DNA of 63,689 nucleotides, from contig CAYOJF010000014.1 in NCBI GenBank assembly GCA_964404215.1, positions 1 through 63,689 of the forward strand. The letters are read 5' to 3'. Numbering within the stretch: position 1 is the stretch's first letter; every line of letters begins with the position of its first letter. The DNA comes from Aureispira sp964404215. Lineage in GTDB: Bacteria; Bacteroidota; Bacteroidia; Chitinophagales; Saprospiraceae. The notes below the pieces were generated by a model. The model was not told the origin of the DNA, did no database searches, and saw only the letters and a list, made by a program, of their open reading frames with translations. A program made the position numbers and the translations under genes. Below, one piece after another: positions 9,155 through 17,539 of this stretch.

Positions 9155-9901
9155 TTAGGTGATATTCTTAAGCATTTCTAATACTTTATCTCGTTTACGT
9201 GTAGAGACTGGGATTAAGTGTTCTCCGTGGCACACTAAAGCATTTTTTTCCCCCTTATCGTAGCGAATAATATGATTCACATTAACTAAATAAGACTGAT
9301 GTGGCCGCATAAAATCCTGCTGAGGCAAAATTTCTTCATACTCTCTTAAGTTTTTTGAAACAATAATCTCCGTATCGTCTAGCAACTTAAAAGTAGTATA
9401 GTTCCGTTCTGCCTGACAGTAAATAATGTCTTCTACTTTGACAATATGAATACTCTCCATTGTTTTTAGCATTATTTTAGTAACAATGGTTTCTTTATCT
9501 CTCACATTGTTCAGAAACAATTGCAATTGTTCTTGCATCACTGCTCTGGACAATACCTGCATTGCTTTATTAACTGCTGACACTAACTCTTCTGGATCAA
9601 CTGGTTTCATAATATAATCTACCGCTGATACCTTGAGTGCTTTCATTACATACTGATCATATGCTGTCACAAAAATAACCGGCAATGGACTATCTAACTG
9701 TTCCACCACATCAAATCCATTTCCATCTCCTAAATTAATATCCAAGAAAAGTAAATCAGGCGATTCTTTTTCGATTTTATGTAACGCCTCTTTCACACTA
9801 TCCGCTTCTATGATTTCTTTAATTTCGGGAACATAAAGCATAATCATATTACAAATAGTTTCTCTTGCTCTTTTTTCATCATCTACTACTAGTGCTAGCA
9901 T
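9155..9901 (-). CDS. LytTR-family response regulator
   Basis: The 248-residue regulator has an N-terminal receiver domain (about 1-120) with acidic residues near the start (VVDDE), phospho-acceptor Asp in LLFLDINLG (about residue 54), the conserved Thr in FVTAYD and Lys in IMKPVD. The C-terminal LytTR DNA-binding domain (about 140-245) carries CQAERNYTTFKL and RPHQSYLVNVNHI. It is the output partner of the kinase gene directly upstream, which ends 7 bases before its start, so the pair is one operon. LytTR regulators of Bacteroidota usually control a small number of nearby genes; the target here is unknown. Confidence 0.93.
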   Translation of the reverse strand: MLALVVDDEKRARETICNMIMLYVPEIKEIIEADSVKEALHKIEKESPDLLFLDINLGDGNGFDVVEQLDSPLPVIFVTAYDQYVMKALKVSAVDYIMKPVDPEELVSAVNKAMQVLSRAVMQEQLQLFLNNVRDKETIVTKIMLKTMESIHIVKVEDIIYCQAERNYTTFKLLDDTEIIVSKNLREYEEILPQQDFMRPHQSYLVNVNHIIRYDKGEKNALVCHGEHLIPVSTRKRDKVLEMLKNIT

Positions 9902-9908
9902 AACTTTA

Positions 9909-11822
9909 TTATAAATATTTGATAGGAACAGTGAAAGCCACTTTTGTTCCTGAGGGTTCTATATTGGTTACTTCTATAGCTATTTTTATTTTGCTACTTT
10001 TATTCAAGAACATTAATCGTTCTTCTGTAATTTTGGTTGCGAGTGATTCATGCTTTTTATTACGATTAACCTTGGCAGATTGTTCCAATCCTACTCCATT
10101 GTCTTCTACTTCTATTTTCAGAAAATTGGCTGTCTGATAAAATTTAACTTTTATCTTCCCTTTATAATCAATTGCTTTCAATCCATGTTCCAATGCATTT
10201 TCTATAAACGGCTGTGTCAACATAGGGGGAATCAAACAATCATAGGTATCTATCTCCTCGTCTAGTTCTATTTCGTACTCAAACTGATTATCAAAACGTA
10301 GCAACTGTAAAGACATATAGTTCTCCAGCCATTGTATTTCCTTGTCTAGTGTAATATATTCATTCCGAGAGTTTTCTAAAATAGCTCGTACTAGTTTCGC
10401 AAAAGAAGAAAGATAACGACTAGCATCTCTCAAATCATTTTTGTACATAAAACTCTGAATGGCAATCAGTGCATTGAATATAAAATGAGGGTTCATTTGA
10501 TTCCGCAAAAGCTGATGCTTTAGTTGTGTATTTCGTTGTTCATTTTTGGCTCGATTCGTCCTAAAAAAGAAATAAGATGTTACGATTACTAATGTCAATA
10601 CTATCCCTAAAATAATAATCCAATACTGTCCTCGCTCTACTTTAAGTCGCTCTATGTCCCTCTCTTTTCGAAGAAGTTGATTGTACTGTTCCTTTTTAGT
10701 AGTTTCATATTGTATCTCAAGTTCTTCTATTTGTTTTTGCTTCGTTTCATTCAGTATACTATCTTTAAGCAAAGTCATTTTCTGTTGGGCCTTATAAGCT
10801 GCTTGATAGTTATCTACTTCAGCGTATGCATGAGCTAACCCTTGGTAAATATCTTTGAGTGTTTTTTTATGCTCGCCATTCCGTACATACTCTAGTCCTT
10901 TTTCATAAAGCTGAATACTTTTCTCAATATTGCTAAATGTCCTATAAACTTCTGCCACGATATAATAAGTCATCCCAACTCTTACTTCAGATGGTAAATT
11001 TTCAATACTCTCCAGTGCTAAATCAGCATAAAAGAGTGCAGAATCTTTAACATTCATATCTTTGTATGTATTTGCTAATTCTCTGTAAGCTACAGCTTCA
11101 ATAGTATATAACTGATGTTTTTGAGCCAACAAACACCCTTTCTTTATACTAGACAATGCTAACTCTAACTCTCCCAGTCCCTTATAAGCTAAGCCTACAT
11201 TAACAGCATTAATTGACTGATCTAATACAGGTGTTTCACTTATTTGATAGTCATCTATCTGCTTACCTACCACCAAAGCATTATCAAACTCATTTTGATC
11301 AATATAAATACTAAGAAGAGCATTCAAACTATTGGTCACTTGAATACTATCCTGTAGTGTTTCATTGATATCCAAGGCAAGGTATATGTATTTCAATGCC
11401 TTTTTTTGGTTTCCCAAATCACTATGAATACTTCCTATATTACCGTAAGTACTTGCTATCTCTGACGAATCTTTAATCAATATGCTATACGTAAGGGAAG
11501 TATCAAAGTAGGCTAAAGCCTCTTCATATTTCCCCTGGTAAGCATAAAGACTTCCAACAGTATTAAACGCTCGAGCATGAGATTTCTTATTGCTATGTGG
11601 CAGTACACTAACAGAACGAATGGCATACTCTGTTGCTTTATCAAAATTATTAGGTACATGTAATGTAATAAGCTTCCCTAGAATATTTGCCTTCCCTAAG
11701 GAGTCTTTTTCTTCTATTACCAATTGTTCGAGACTATCAATATATCCAGCTGGTACTTGTTGAGCCCTTGCAATATTTACTATCCCTATGATAATACATA
11801 ATAAACGAATAACTTTTTTCAT
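9909..11822 (-). CDS. TPR-containing sensor histidine kinase (His_kinase family)
   Basis: The 637-residue membrane sensor has a signal peptide (ends ARAQ, about residue 21). A periplasmic region of tetratricopeptide repeats spans about residues 35-370 and is followed by a coiled coil. One transmembrane helix follows (YWIIILGIVLTLVIVTSYFF, about 400-420). The cytoplasmic kinase part has the phospho-acceptor His in QMNPHFIFNAL, the N box QPFIENALEHGLK and the G box VEDNGVGLEQ. This is the LytS-like class without a separate HisKA domain, which pairs with LytTR regulators such as the gene immediately downstream. The start follows the dnaJ terminator hairpin by 15 bases, so its promoter must overlap the end of dnaJ or the gap, or it is transcribed by read-through. 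Confidence 0.92.
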   Translation of the reverse strand: MKKVIRLLCIIIGIVNIARAQQVPAGYIDSLEQLVIEEKDSLGKANILGKLITLHVPNNFDKATEYAIRSVSVLPHSNKKSHARAFNTVGSLYAYQGKYEEALAYFDTSLTYSILIKDSSEIASTYGNIGSIHSDLGNQKKALKYIYLALDINETLQDSIQVTNSLNALLSIYIDQNEFDNALVVGKQIDDYQISETPVLDQSINAVNVGLAYKGLGELELALSSIKKGCLLAQKHQLYTIEAVAYRELANTYKDMNVKDSALFYADLALESIENLPSEVRVGMTYYIVAEVYRTFSNIEKSIQLYEKGLEYVRNGEHKKTLKDIYQGLAHAYAEVDNYQAAYKAQQKMTLLKDSILNETKQKQIEELEIQYETTKKEQYNQLLRKERDIERLKVERGQYWIIILGIVLTLVIVTSYFFFRTNRAKNEQRNTQLKHQLLRNQMNPHFIFNALIAIQSFMYKNDLRDASRYLSSFAKLVRAILENSRNEYITLDKEIQWLENYMSLQLLRFDNQFEYEIELDEEIDTYDCLIPPMLTQPFIENALEHGLKAIDYKGKIKVKFYQTANFLKIEVEDNGVGLEQSAKVNRNKKHESLATKITEERLMFLNKSSKIKIAIEVTNIEPSGTKVAFTVPIKYL

Positions 11823-11836
11823 CTTATAAAATGAAA

Positions 11837-11868
11837 CATGAGCTATCGTTCCTTAACGATAACTCATG
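11837..11868 (-). terminator. Terminator of grpE-dnaJ
   Basis: CATGAGCTATCGTT (11837-11850) pairs with AACGATAACTCATG (11855-11868) across a 4-nt loop with one wobble. The bottom strand continues into a T-rich stretch. It lies just past the dnaJ stop. Confidence 0.75.
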
Positions 11869-11913
11869 CCATGCGAAATAATCTATTTAGTAGATTTTAA
11901 AACCTATTTGAAT

Positions 11914-13083
11914 TTATCCACTGAAAAAATCTTTCATTTTATCAAATAAGCTTTTTCCTTCTCGCTTACTTGCGGTAGGCTTAAAATTCTTTGCATCCCT
12001 TAGCTCTTCCAATGTTTTGCGTTCTTCCGCACTAACATTTTGTGGAACAAATATATTGATGTGTAGTAATTGATCTCCTTTGCCATACCCTTGTATAGAA
12101 GGAAGTCCCTTACCTCTCAATCGTAATATTTTTCCAGCTGGAGTTCCTTGTGGTAATGGAATTTTCACTTTTCCCGTCAAGGTCGGTACCTCTATATTTG
12201 TTCCTAATACGGCATCAGCAAAATTAACCTCCATTTCGTAAAGGATGTTATTCCCATCTCTAGTAAAATGTTCGTGTTCCTTTTCCTTGATATTAATCAA
12301 TAAATCTCCTGCTGGACCTCCTAGTACACCTCGGTTACCCTTGCCACTCATCGAAAGTTGCATTCCTTCGCTCACTCCTGCTGGTATTTCTAGCTGAATC
12401 GTCTCTTCGCCATACACACGTCCATCCCCTTTACAGCTACCACATTTATTCGTAATCATTTTACCTGCTCCATTACAGGTAGGGCAAGCTGCTGTTGTTT
12501 GCATCTGTCCCAAAAAAGTATTCTGTACACGTCTAACGTATCCTGAACCATTACAGGTATGACAAGTTTTGACTGCATTTTTGTCCTTAGCACCAGAACC
12601 TGCACAAGTCGTACAGCCTACATATTTTTTTACTTTGATTTTCTTGGTTACCCCTTCATTAATTTCTTCTAACGTTAGGCTTACTTTGATACGCAAGTTA
12701 GAACCACGTTGTCCACCACCTTGGCGACCACCACGCTGTCCACCACCACCTCTGTTGCCAAAGATATCTCCAAATCCACCACCAAAAATATCGCTAAACT
12801 GAGAGAAGATGTCATCCATATTATTGAATCCACCTCCTTGGAAACCAGCCTGTCCATTTACTCCTGCATGTCCATATTGGTCATATCGAGACTTTTTATC
12901 ATCGTTTGACAATACTTCATAAGCCTCTGCTGCTTCCTTAAATTTATCTTCTGCTCCTTTATCATCTGGATTTCTATCTGGATGGTATTTGAGTGCTATT
13001 TTTCGATAAGCTTTTTTTAGCTCATCTTTTGTTGCACTTTTGTTTACGCCCAATACGTCGTAATAATCTCTTTTCTGTGCCAT
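11914..13083 (-). CDS. dnaJ: Chaperone DnaJ
   Basis: The 389-residue product is a type I Hsp40 co-chaperone that stimulates the ATPase of DnaK. The J domain occupies residues 1-70 with the HPD motif in KYHPDRNPDDK. A Gly/Phe-rich region (about 75-135) is unusually rich in GGG and RGG. Four zinc-binding CxxCxGxG repeats follow (CTTCAGSG, CHTCNGSG, CPTCNGAG, CGSCKGDG, about 155-225), then the C-terminal substrate-binding domains. Length and order are typical. It follows grpE by 17 bases, the usual grpE-dnaJ pair; dnaK is not in the window. Confidence 0.97.
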   Translation of the reverse strand: MAQKRDYYDVLGVNKSATKDELKKAYRKIALKYHPDRNPDDKGAEDKFKEAAEAYEVLSNDDKKSRYDQYGHAGVNGQAGFQGGGFNNMDDIFSQFSDIFGGGFGDIFGNRGGGGQRGGRQGGGQRGSNLRIKVSLTLEEINEGVTKKIKVKKYVGCTTCAGSGAKDKNAVKTCHTCNGSGYVRRVQNTFLGQMQTTAACPTCNGAGKMITNKCGSCKGDGRVYGEETIQLEIPAGVSEGMQLSMSGKGNRGVLGGPAGDLLINIKEKEHEHFTRDGNNILYEMEVNFADAVLGTNIEVPTLTGKVKIPLPQGTPAGKILRLRGKGLPSIQGYGKGDQLLHINIFVPQNVSAEERKTLEELRDAKNFKPTASKREGKSLFDKMKDFFSG

Positions 13084-13100
13084 TACTCTTAGTTATAATT

Positions 13101-13712
13101 TTATTCGCCTACTACAACCTTAGCGTAGCGAATGATTTTGTCGTTAAGATAGTACCCTTGCTCTATAGTATCAATTACTTTCCCTTTCAATTCAGGAGTT
13201 GGTGCAGGTATTTTAGTCAATGCCTCATGTAGCTCTGCATCAAAATCAGCTCCTGTGCTCTCCATCGGGCGTACACCTTGCTGCTCGAGTCCTTTTATAA
13301 GTTTGTTATAAACATGCACCACACCTTCTGGTATTTTATTATCAGCGTCTGCATCTGCATCTAGATTGATTGCTCTAGTAAAATCATCTATAGCAGGCAA
13401 CAAAGCACTGAGTGTATCTTTAGAAGCTAATTTGATAATATCTATTTTTTCTTTGGCTGTACGTTTGCGATAATTATCAAACTCAGCAAAAATACGCAAA
13501 TATTTATCCTTCATTTCTCCCAACTCCTTTTCCAATACTTCTCTTGACTTTTCCTTATTAGAAGTTTGTTGTTCTGCTACAGGCTCTTCTGCTGTTTCCT
13601 CTTCTACTTCTTCAACCTCTTCTGCTTCTACTTCTTCGATTACTTCTTGCTCTTCTACCGTAGCCTCTGTTTGCTCTAGCTCTTCTTCTTCGTGCTTATT
13701 ACTCTGTTCCAT
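13101..13712 (-). CDS. grpE: Nucleotide exchange factor GrpE
   Basis: The 203-residue product is the nucleotide exchange factor of DnaK. The first 65 residues are a low-complexity Glu-rich tail (runs of EEVEEVE). The coiled-coil dimerisation region then leads into the conserved DKYLRIFAEFDNYRKRTAKE, and the beta-wing domain ends with GYYLNDKIIRYAKVVVGE, matching the GrpE C-terminal signature. It is the first gene of the grpE-dnaJ operon. A candidate -7 box (TATTTTTG on the minus strand) lies about 90 bases upstream. Confidence 0.96.
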   Translation of the reverse strand: MEQSNKHEEEELEQTEATVEEQEVIEEVEAEEVEEVEEETAEEPVAEQQTSNKEKSREVLEKELGEMKDKYLRIFAEFDNYRKRTAKEKIDIIKLASKDTLSALLPAIDDFTRAINLDADADADNKIPEGVVHVYNKLIKGLEQQGVRPMESTGADFDAELHEALTKIPAPTPELKGKVIDTIEQGYYLNDKIIRYAKVVVGE

Positions 13713-13800
13713 ATAGTATTATTCTTATTATTTTATCTATCAATTTATACCCCATTGTGAGTACTTTATTGGATCCATTGGTACAATTTTTTTGCCATGC

Positions 13801-13808
13801 CAAAAATA
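13801..13808 (-). promoter_or_regulatory. Candidate -7 box of the grpE-dnaJ promoter
   Basis: The minus strand reads TATTTTTG, an exact TAnnTTTG box, 89 bases upstream of grpE. A short palindrome (GACAAATTGTC) sits directly upstream of it. No clear -33 TTTG is seen at 17-21 bases. Confidence 0.4.
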
Positions 13809-13853
13809 ACGACAATTTGTCAGAATATGCTGTTTTTTGAAAGAAACCAGTCG

Positions 13854-14393
13854 TTAGTTTTGCAGCTTTTGTGTCAATATTTCATCCAGCTGTTCTTCTG
13901 TTGGGTTTGTCGCTATAATATTTTGCTCTGCATCAACCAAATAAGTTGTTGGAATTTCCCGAACTCCATACAGCAATGCAACATGATCATCAAGTCTTTT
14001 GATATCAGAAACATGCATATCCCAAATTAGTTGATCTTTCTCTATCGCAGACAGCCAACGTTTTTTATTAGTTTCCATTCCCAATGAAATAATCTGAAAT
14101 CTACCTCCATTCCCAAAATCCTTATCCTTGTATTTTGCATATATTTTGACTAAACTTCGATTGTGTTGACGACAAGGTCCACACCAGCTCCCCCAAAAAT
14201 CTAACAAAACTAAATCCCCTTCAAAACTAGACAGGCGTATAGAATCTCCCTCTGGTAAATAACCAACAAAATCAGGTGCCTTATTCCCTTGTGAAAACTT
14301 TGGAGCTCTATACCACTGCAATCCCCCCCAAACAATAGCAATAATCATGGGCAACCACAATAGTTCTTTTATTTTTTTTAACATTCTATTCAT
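13854..14393 (-). CDS. Membrane-anchored TlpA-like thiol-disulfide oxidoreductase
   Basis: This is a thioredoxin-fold protein of about 179 residues with an N-terminal anchor (LLWLPMIIAIVWGGLQW). The redox motif is in LLDFWGSWCGPCRQHN, the cis-Pro element is EIPTTYLVD, and APDFVGYLPEGDSIRLSSFEG is the typical AhpC/TlpA start. It probably reduces or rearranges disulfides of exported proteins. An upstream in-frame ATG at 14420 lies inside the rnc terminator hairpin, so the start must be 14393 (MNRML) or 14384 (MLKK). It reads toward grpE but is separated from it by the likely grpE promoter. Confidence 0.87.
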   Translation of the reverse strand: MNRMLKKIKELLWLPMIIAIVWGGLQWYRAPKFSQGNKAPDFVGYLPEGDSIRLSSFEGDLVLLDFWGSWCGPCRQHNRSLVKIYAKYKDKDFGNGGRFQIISLGMETNKKRWLSAIEKDQLIWDMHVSDIKRLDDHVALLYGVREIPTTYLVDAEQNIIATNPTEEQLDEILTQKLQN

Positions 14394-14400
14394 TTTAAAA

Positions 14401-14442
14401 CAAAGATGAGAAAGTAACATGTAAGTTACTTTCTCATCTTTG
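14401..14442 (-). terminator. Intrinsic terminator of rnc
   Basis: An uninterrupted 18-bp stem (14401-14418 with 14425-14442) has a 6-nt loop, followed on the minus strand by TTTT. It lies 74 bases past the rnc stop. Confidence 0.85.
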
Positions 14443-14451
14443 AAGGATAGA

Positions 14452-14498
14452 AGTAATCAGACAATTTTTTAGGAGACCATTTACCTTGTCTGACTACT
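14452..14498 (-). other. Second hairpin downstream of rnc
   Basis: AGTAATCAGACAA (14452-14464) pairs with TTGTCTGACTACT (14486-14498) with one mismatch and a 21-nt loop. It precedes the terminator hairpin in the rnc 3' region and may act as a processing or stability element. Confidence 0.5.
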
Positions 14499-14515
14499 CA
14501 AAATTATTTATTTTA

Positions 14516-15259
14516 TTAAGATAAAGGCACCTGTTTTTCGATAACCCCCATCTGTAGCAATGCTCTTTCTGAAGCTTTTTGTTCAGCACTTTTTTTACTA
14601 AAATCTTCTGCTGTTGCCATTTTTTTACCGTCCAAAAAAACCGCAATTTTAAATTTTTCTCGGTTATTTTTAGTCCTAAAATGCTCTTCTACTTCGTAAG
14701 CAATTACCTTTTGATGCTTCTGACTATATTCCAATAACTGGCTTTTGTAGTTGGTATCTAATGTCTCCAATTGATGAACATTGATATACTGTCGTAACAT
14801 TTTATTGATAATAAATTTTCGGGTTCGTTTGTAGCCTACGTCCAAGTAAATCGCTCCTACAAAAGCTTCAAAAGTGTTGCCCATCATTGTGGGACTAATA
14901 CGAGTAGCTCCATGTTGCCTCAAAAAGACTTCTAATCCCATTTTTTCGCCAACCATATTTAAGGTTTTGCGTTTGACCATTTTTGATCGCATTTGAGTCA
15001 AAAATCCTTCATCTTGCATGGGATATTTTCGGAACAAGTATTCAGCTGTTACTGCATCTAATATTGCATCTCCCAAAAATTCTAGCCGCTCATTGTTAGT
15101 GGGGTATCTTGATTTTTTACCCTTATTCGTTTTAGATTTGTGTGTAAACGAACGCTGATAAAAATGAAGCCTTCGAGGTACAAAACCCAGAATGCCTCTC
15201 AATTCTCTAGCAAAGAGCCTATTTTTAGAAAAATAATAATTGTAAATCTGCCTTAGCAC
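14516..15259 (-). CDS. rnc: Ribonuclease III
   Basis: The 247-residue product is the double-strand-specific endoribonuclease that processes rRNA precursors and other duplex RNA. The catalytic domain (about 20-170) holds the signature NERLEFLGDAILDAVTAEYLF and the second acidic cluster in FEAFVGAIYLDVGY. The C-terminal double-stranded-RNA-binding domain (about 175-242) carries NYKSQLLEYSQKH and KKSAEQKASERALLQMG. Length and order are normal. It lies downstream of fabF and acpP, as in many Bacteroidota, but a terminator after fabF separates it transcriptionally. Confidence 0.96.
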   Translation of the reverse strand: MLRQIYNYYFSKNRLFARELRGILGFVPRRLHFYQRSFTHKSKTNKGKKSRYPTNNERLEFLGDAILDAVTAEYLFRKYPMQDEGFLTQMRSKMVKRKTLNMVGEKMGLEVFLRQHGATRISPTMMGNTFEAFVGAIYLDVGYKRTRKFIINKMLRQYINVHQLETLDTNYKSQLLEYSQKHQKVIAYEVEEHFRTKNNREKFKIAVFLDGKKMATAEDFSKKSAEQKASERALLQMGVIEKQVPLS

Positions 15260-15343
15260 TTTGATTTTTTTTAGTGTAGGGCCACCCTCCCTACTGATAT
15301 TTTTTCCATTGCATTAGTGGCAAATGAAACTATTTCATTAATT

Positions 15344-15386
15344 AAAAAAGGATAATACACTTATCACTAGTGTATTATCCTTTTTT
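15344..15386 (-). terminator. Intrinsic terminator of fabF
   Basis: A perfect 18-bp stem (15344-15361 with 15369-15386) has a 7-nt loop. The A6/T6 ends provide the U-tract on the minus strand. It is 33 bases past the fabF stop. Confidence 0.88.
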
Positions 15387-15418
15387 AATACGCTTAAACT
15401 AAGATAATCAAAAAATTA

Positions 15419-16681
15419 TTATGCTTCAATTTTTTTGAATATTATTGTTGAGTTGTGCCCACCAAAGCCAAAATTATTACTTAGTGCTGCCGTGACTGTT
15501 CGTTTATGTGCCTTGTTAGGAGTCACATTTATATCCGGACTAATACTTTCGTCTAGTTCTGCCTGATTAATGGTAGGAGGAACAATATCTTCCATCACTG
15601 ACTTGACACAAGCAACCGCTTCGATTGCTCCTGCTGCCCCTAATAAATGACCTGTCATTGATTTTGTAGAACTAATGTTGAGCTCTTTCAAGTGATTAGC
15701 AAATACTTGCTCAATTGCTTTTATTTCCATGACATCTCCTAGAGGGGTTGATGTACCATGAGTATTAATATAACTAATGTCCTCTGGTTTCATTCCAGCA
15801 CAATCCAATGCCATAGACATCGCACGTACCGCTCCTGTTCCATCTGGATCTGGGGCTGTAATATGAAAAGCATCAGAAGTGATTCCTGAACCGGCTAATT
15901 CAGCGTATATTTTTGCTCCCCTAGCTTTTGCATGTTCATATTCTTCCAATACGATTGCTCCAGCACCTTCTCCCAATACAAAACCATCTCTAAACTTGTC
16001 ATATGGACGAGAAGCTTCTTCAGGAGCTTCATTACGAGTAGATAAGGCTTTAAGAGAACTGAAAGAACCAATCCCTACTTCGGTTACAGATGCTTCCGAA
16101 CCTCCTACTACAATTACATCTGCTCTGCCAAGACGAATCTGGTCAAATGCAAAACTAGCTGCGTGAGTTGCAGATGCACAAGCGGTTACAATTGAAGCTG
16201 TAATCCCTTTAAACCCATGTCGAATAGAGATGTTACCAGCAGCAGCATCTACGATCATTTTGGGTACAAGAAGTGGCGAAAAACGAGGTGTTCCATCGCC
16301 TTGATTAAATCGTGTAATATCCTCCTGTAAAGACTGAAGTCCTCCGATACCAGAAGACCAAAGCACACCTATATTTTCTTTTATTTTCTCACTAACCTGA
16401 TCCAACCCAGCATCTTTAACCGCCTGATCACCAGCCACCAATGCATATTGTATAAATGGATCTGTTCGCTTAGCCAATTTTCGATCGCCTAGTGCTTCTA
16501 CTACATTAAAATCCTTCAATTCGCAAGCAAATCTTGTTTTGAATTTAGATGCATCAAAATTTTTAATCTCAGCAGCACCTGATTTCCCTTCCAATAGAGC
16601 TTGCCAAAAATCTTCTACATTATTTCCAATGGGGGTCAGTGCTCCAAGCCCTGTTACCACCACTCTTCTTTTTGTTTCCAT
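15419..16681 (-). CDS. fabF: Beta-ketoacyl-ACP synthase II FabF
   Basis: The 420-residue product is the condensing enzyme of type II fatty-acid elongation, which adds malonyl-ACP to acyl-ACP. The catalytic triad is complete: Cys in IVTACASATHAA, His in INTHGTSTPLGD and His in SMTGHLLGAAGA. The start METKRRVVVTGLGALTPIGN at 16681 matches the family. An in-frame extension to 16873 adds 64 residues of unrelated sequence running back through the acpP-fabF spacer and is rejected. It follows acpP, its substrate carrier. The hairpin in the spacer could reduce fabF expression relative to acpP. Confidence 0.96.
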   Translation of the reverse strand: METKRRVVVTGLGALTPIGNNVEDFWQALLEGKSGAAEIKNFDASKFKTRFACELKDFNVVEALGDRKLAKRTDPFIQYALVAGDQAVKDAGLDQVSEKIKENIGVLWSSGIGGLQSLQEDITRFNQGDGTPRFSPLLVPKMIVDAAAGNISIRHGFKGITASIVTACASATHAASFAFDQIRLGRADVIVVGGSEASVTEVGIGSFSSLKALSTRNEAPEEASRPYDKFRDGFVLGEGAGAIVLEEYEHAKARGAKIYAELAGSGITSDAFHITAPDPDGTGAVRAMSMALDCAGMKPEDISYINTHGTSTPLGDVMEIKAIEQVFANHLKELNISSTKSMTGHLLGAAGAIEAVACVKSVMEDIVPPTINQAELDESISPDINVTPNKAHKRTVTAALSNNFGFGGHNSTIIFKKIEA

Positions 16682-16844
16682 AGTTGTGTTGATGGGTTTA
16701 GTGATGAAGTTCTTCTTAAAAGCCTCCTTACATGAAAGGAAAGTATATTTTTCATGGATAGACTTAAAAAAACTTCTATGAAAAAACTGATTATTAGGTC
16801 TAATATATTCAATGAATATTGAACAAAGATATTGACCCAAAAAG

Positions 16845-16881
16845 AATAAGCGTTGAGACCGTTTGAATCTCAACGCTTATT
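16845..16881 (-). terminator. Terminator or attenuating hairpin between acpP and fabF
   Basis: AATAAGCGTTGAGA (16845-16858) and its exact reverse complement (16868-16881) form a 14-bp stem with a 9-nt loop. On the minus strand it is followed by CTTTTT. It sits 19 bases past the acpP stop and upstream of fabF. Confidence 0.78.
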
Positions 16882-16899
16882 AACTAATTTTTAGTTAGC

Positions 16900-17142
16900 T
16901 TAGCTTTTTGCAGCTTCTGCTTCCAAAAACTCAATAGCATTTCCTACTGTTTCAATTTCTTCTGCTTTTTCATCAGGAATAGCGAGTTCAAATTCTCTCT
17001 CGAATTCCATGATTAATTCTACTAAGTCAATAGAATCTGCTCCTAAATCTTGCTTAAAGTTAGCTTCTGGAGTTACTTCTGAAGCATCGATTACGAGCTT
17101 GTCGGCGATAATTTTGGTTACGCGCTCAGTTATATTTGACAT
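16900..17142 (-). CDS. acpP: Acyl carrier protein
   Basis: This is the 80-residue acyl carrier protein of fatty-acid synthesis. The phosphopantetheine attachment Ser is in DLGADSIDLVELIMEFE (about residue 37), and the protein is acidic and of standard length. Its neighbour fabF uses it directly. The strong hairpin behind it probably yields an abundant monocistronic acpP message. A TTTG-N20-CATCTTTG promoter candidate lies about 60 bases upstream. Confidence 0.96.
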   Translation of the reverse strand: MSNITERVTKIIADKLVIDASEVTPEANFKQDLGADSIDLVELIMEFEREFELAIPDEKAEEIETVGNAIEFLEAEAAKS

Positions 17143-17203
17143 AACTATTAGATTTTGTATAAAAATAAAAAATTACCTTATTGGTATTTAATTTATGCAG
17201 TGG

Positions 17204-17235
17204 CAAAGATGTACAAAACCAATTGCATAACCAAA
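17204..17235 (-). promoter_or_regulatory. Candidate acpP promoter
   Basis: On the minus strand a TTTG (-33, 17232-17235) is separated by 20 bases from CATCTTTG (17204-17211). The latter differs by one base from TAnnTTTG. Position and spacing fit the Bacteroidota housekeeping consensus. Confidence 0.45.
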
Positions 17236-17329
17236 GTTTTTCTTACATTTTTTAGTTTCTAACCCCTAATGCCAACTATAATTCAACCATTGGTTACCAA
17301 ATATTGTCTAACTACGTTTCCTCTTAATG

Positions 17330-17356
17330 GTTCTTATTCGTTTGATGAATAAGAAC
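17330..17356. repeat. Inverted repeat in the acpP / 17540 intergenic region
   Basis: GTTCTTATTC (17330-17339) and GAATAAGAAC (17347-17356) form a perfect 10-bp stem with a 7-nt loop. No T-tract follows on either strand, so an operator or RNA structure is as likely as a terminator. The 397-base gap between divergent genes (17143-17539) otherwise shows only the acpP promoter candidate and a TAATTTTG -7-like box at 17443-17450 (plus). Confidence 0.5.
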
Positions 17357-17539
17357 TCTAATTAATATTGTTTGGTCTTATGACACAACTAACATAGGTA
17401 CATTTTCTGCGTTAATGTATGTTAATCCCAACTTCTTTGGTATAATTTTGTGCTATTTTACTGATACAAATAGCTTATGACACCTAAATTAGAAGGTATT
17501 GTATACATCAAAAATTAATGGCATCTCCAAAATATATAT

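Noticed and set aside
9155..11822. LytTR pair as a quorum-sensing agr-type system
   Set aside because: There is no peptide or processing gene; the kinase has TPR repeats and a single membrane helix rather than a multi-helix peptide receptor.
12700..12830. Gly/Arg-rich repeats on DNA level in dnaJ as possible tandem repeat array
   Set aside because: They are explained by the Gly/Phe linker of DnaJ.
16682..16873. N-terminal extension of FabF by 64 residues
   Set aside because: The extension has no family match and is spacer sequence between acpP and fabF; METKRRVVVTG is the normal start.
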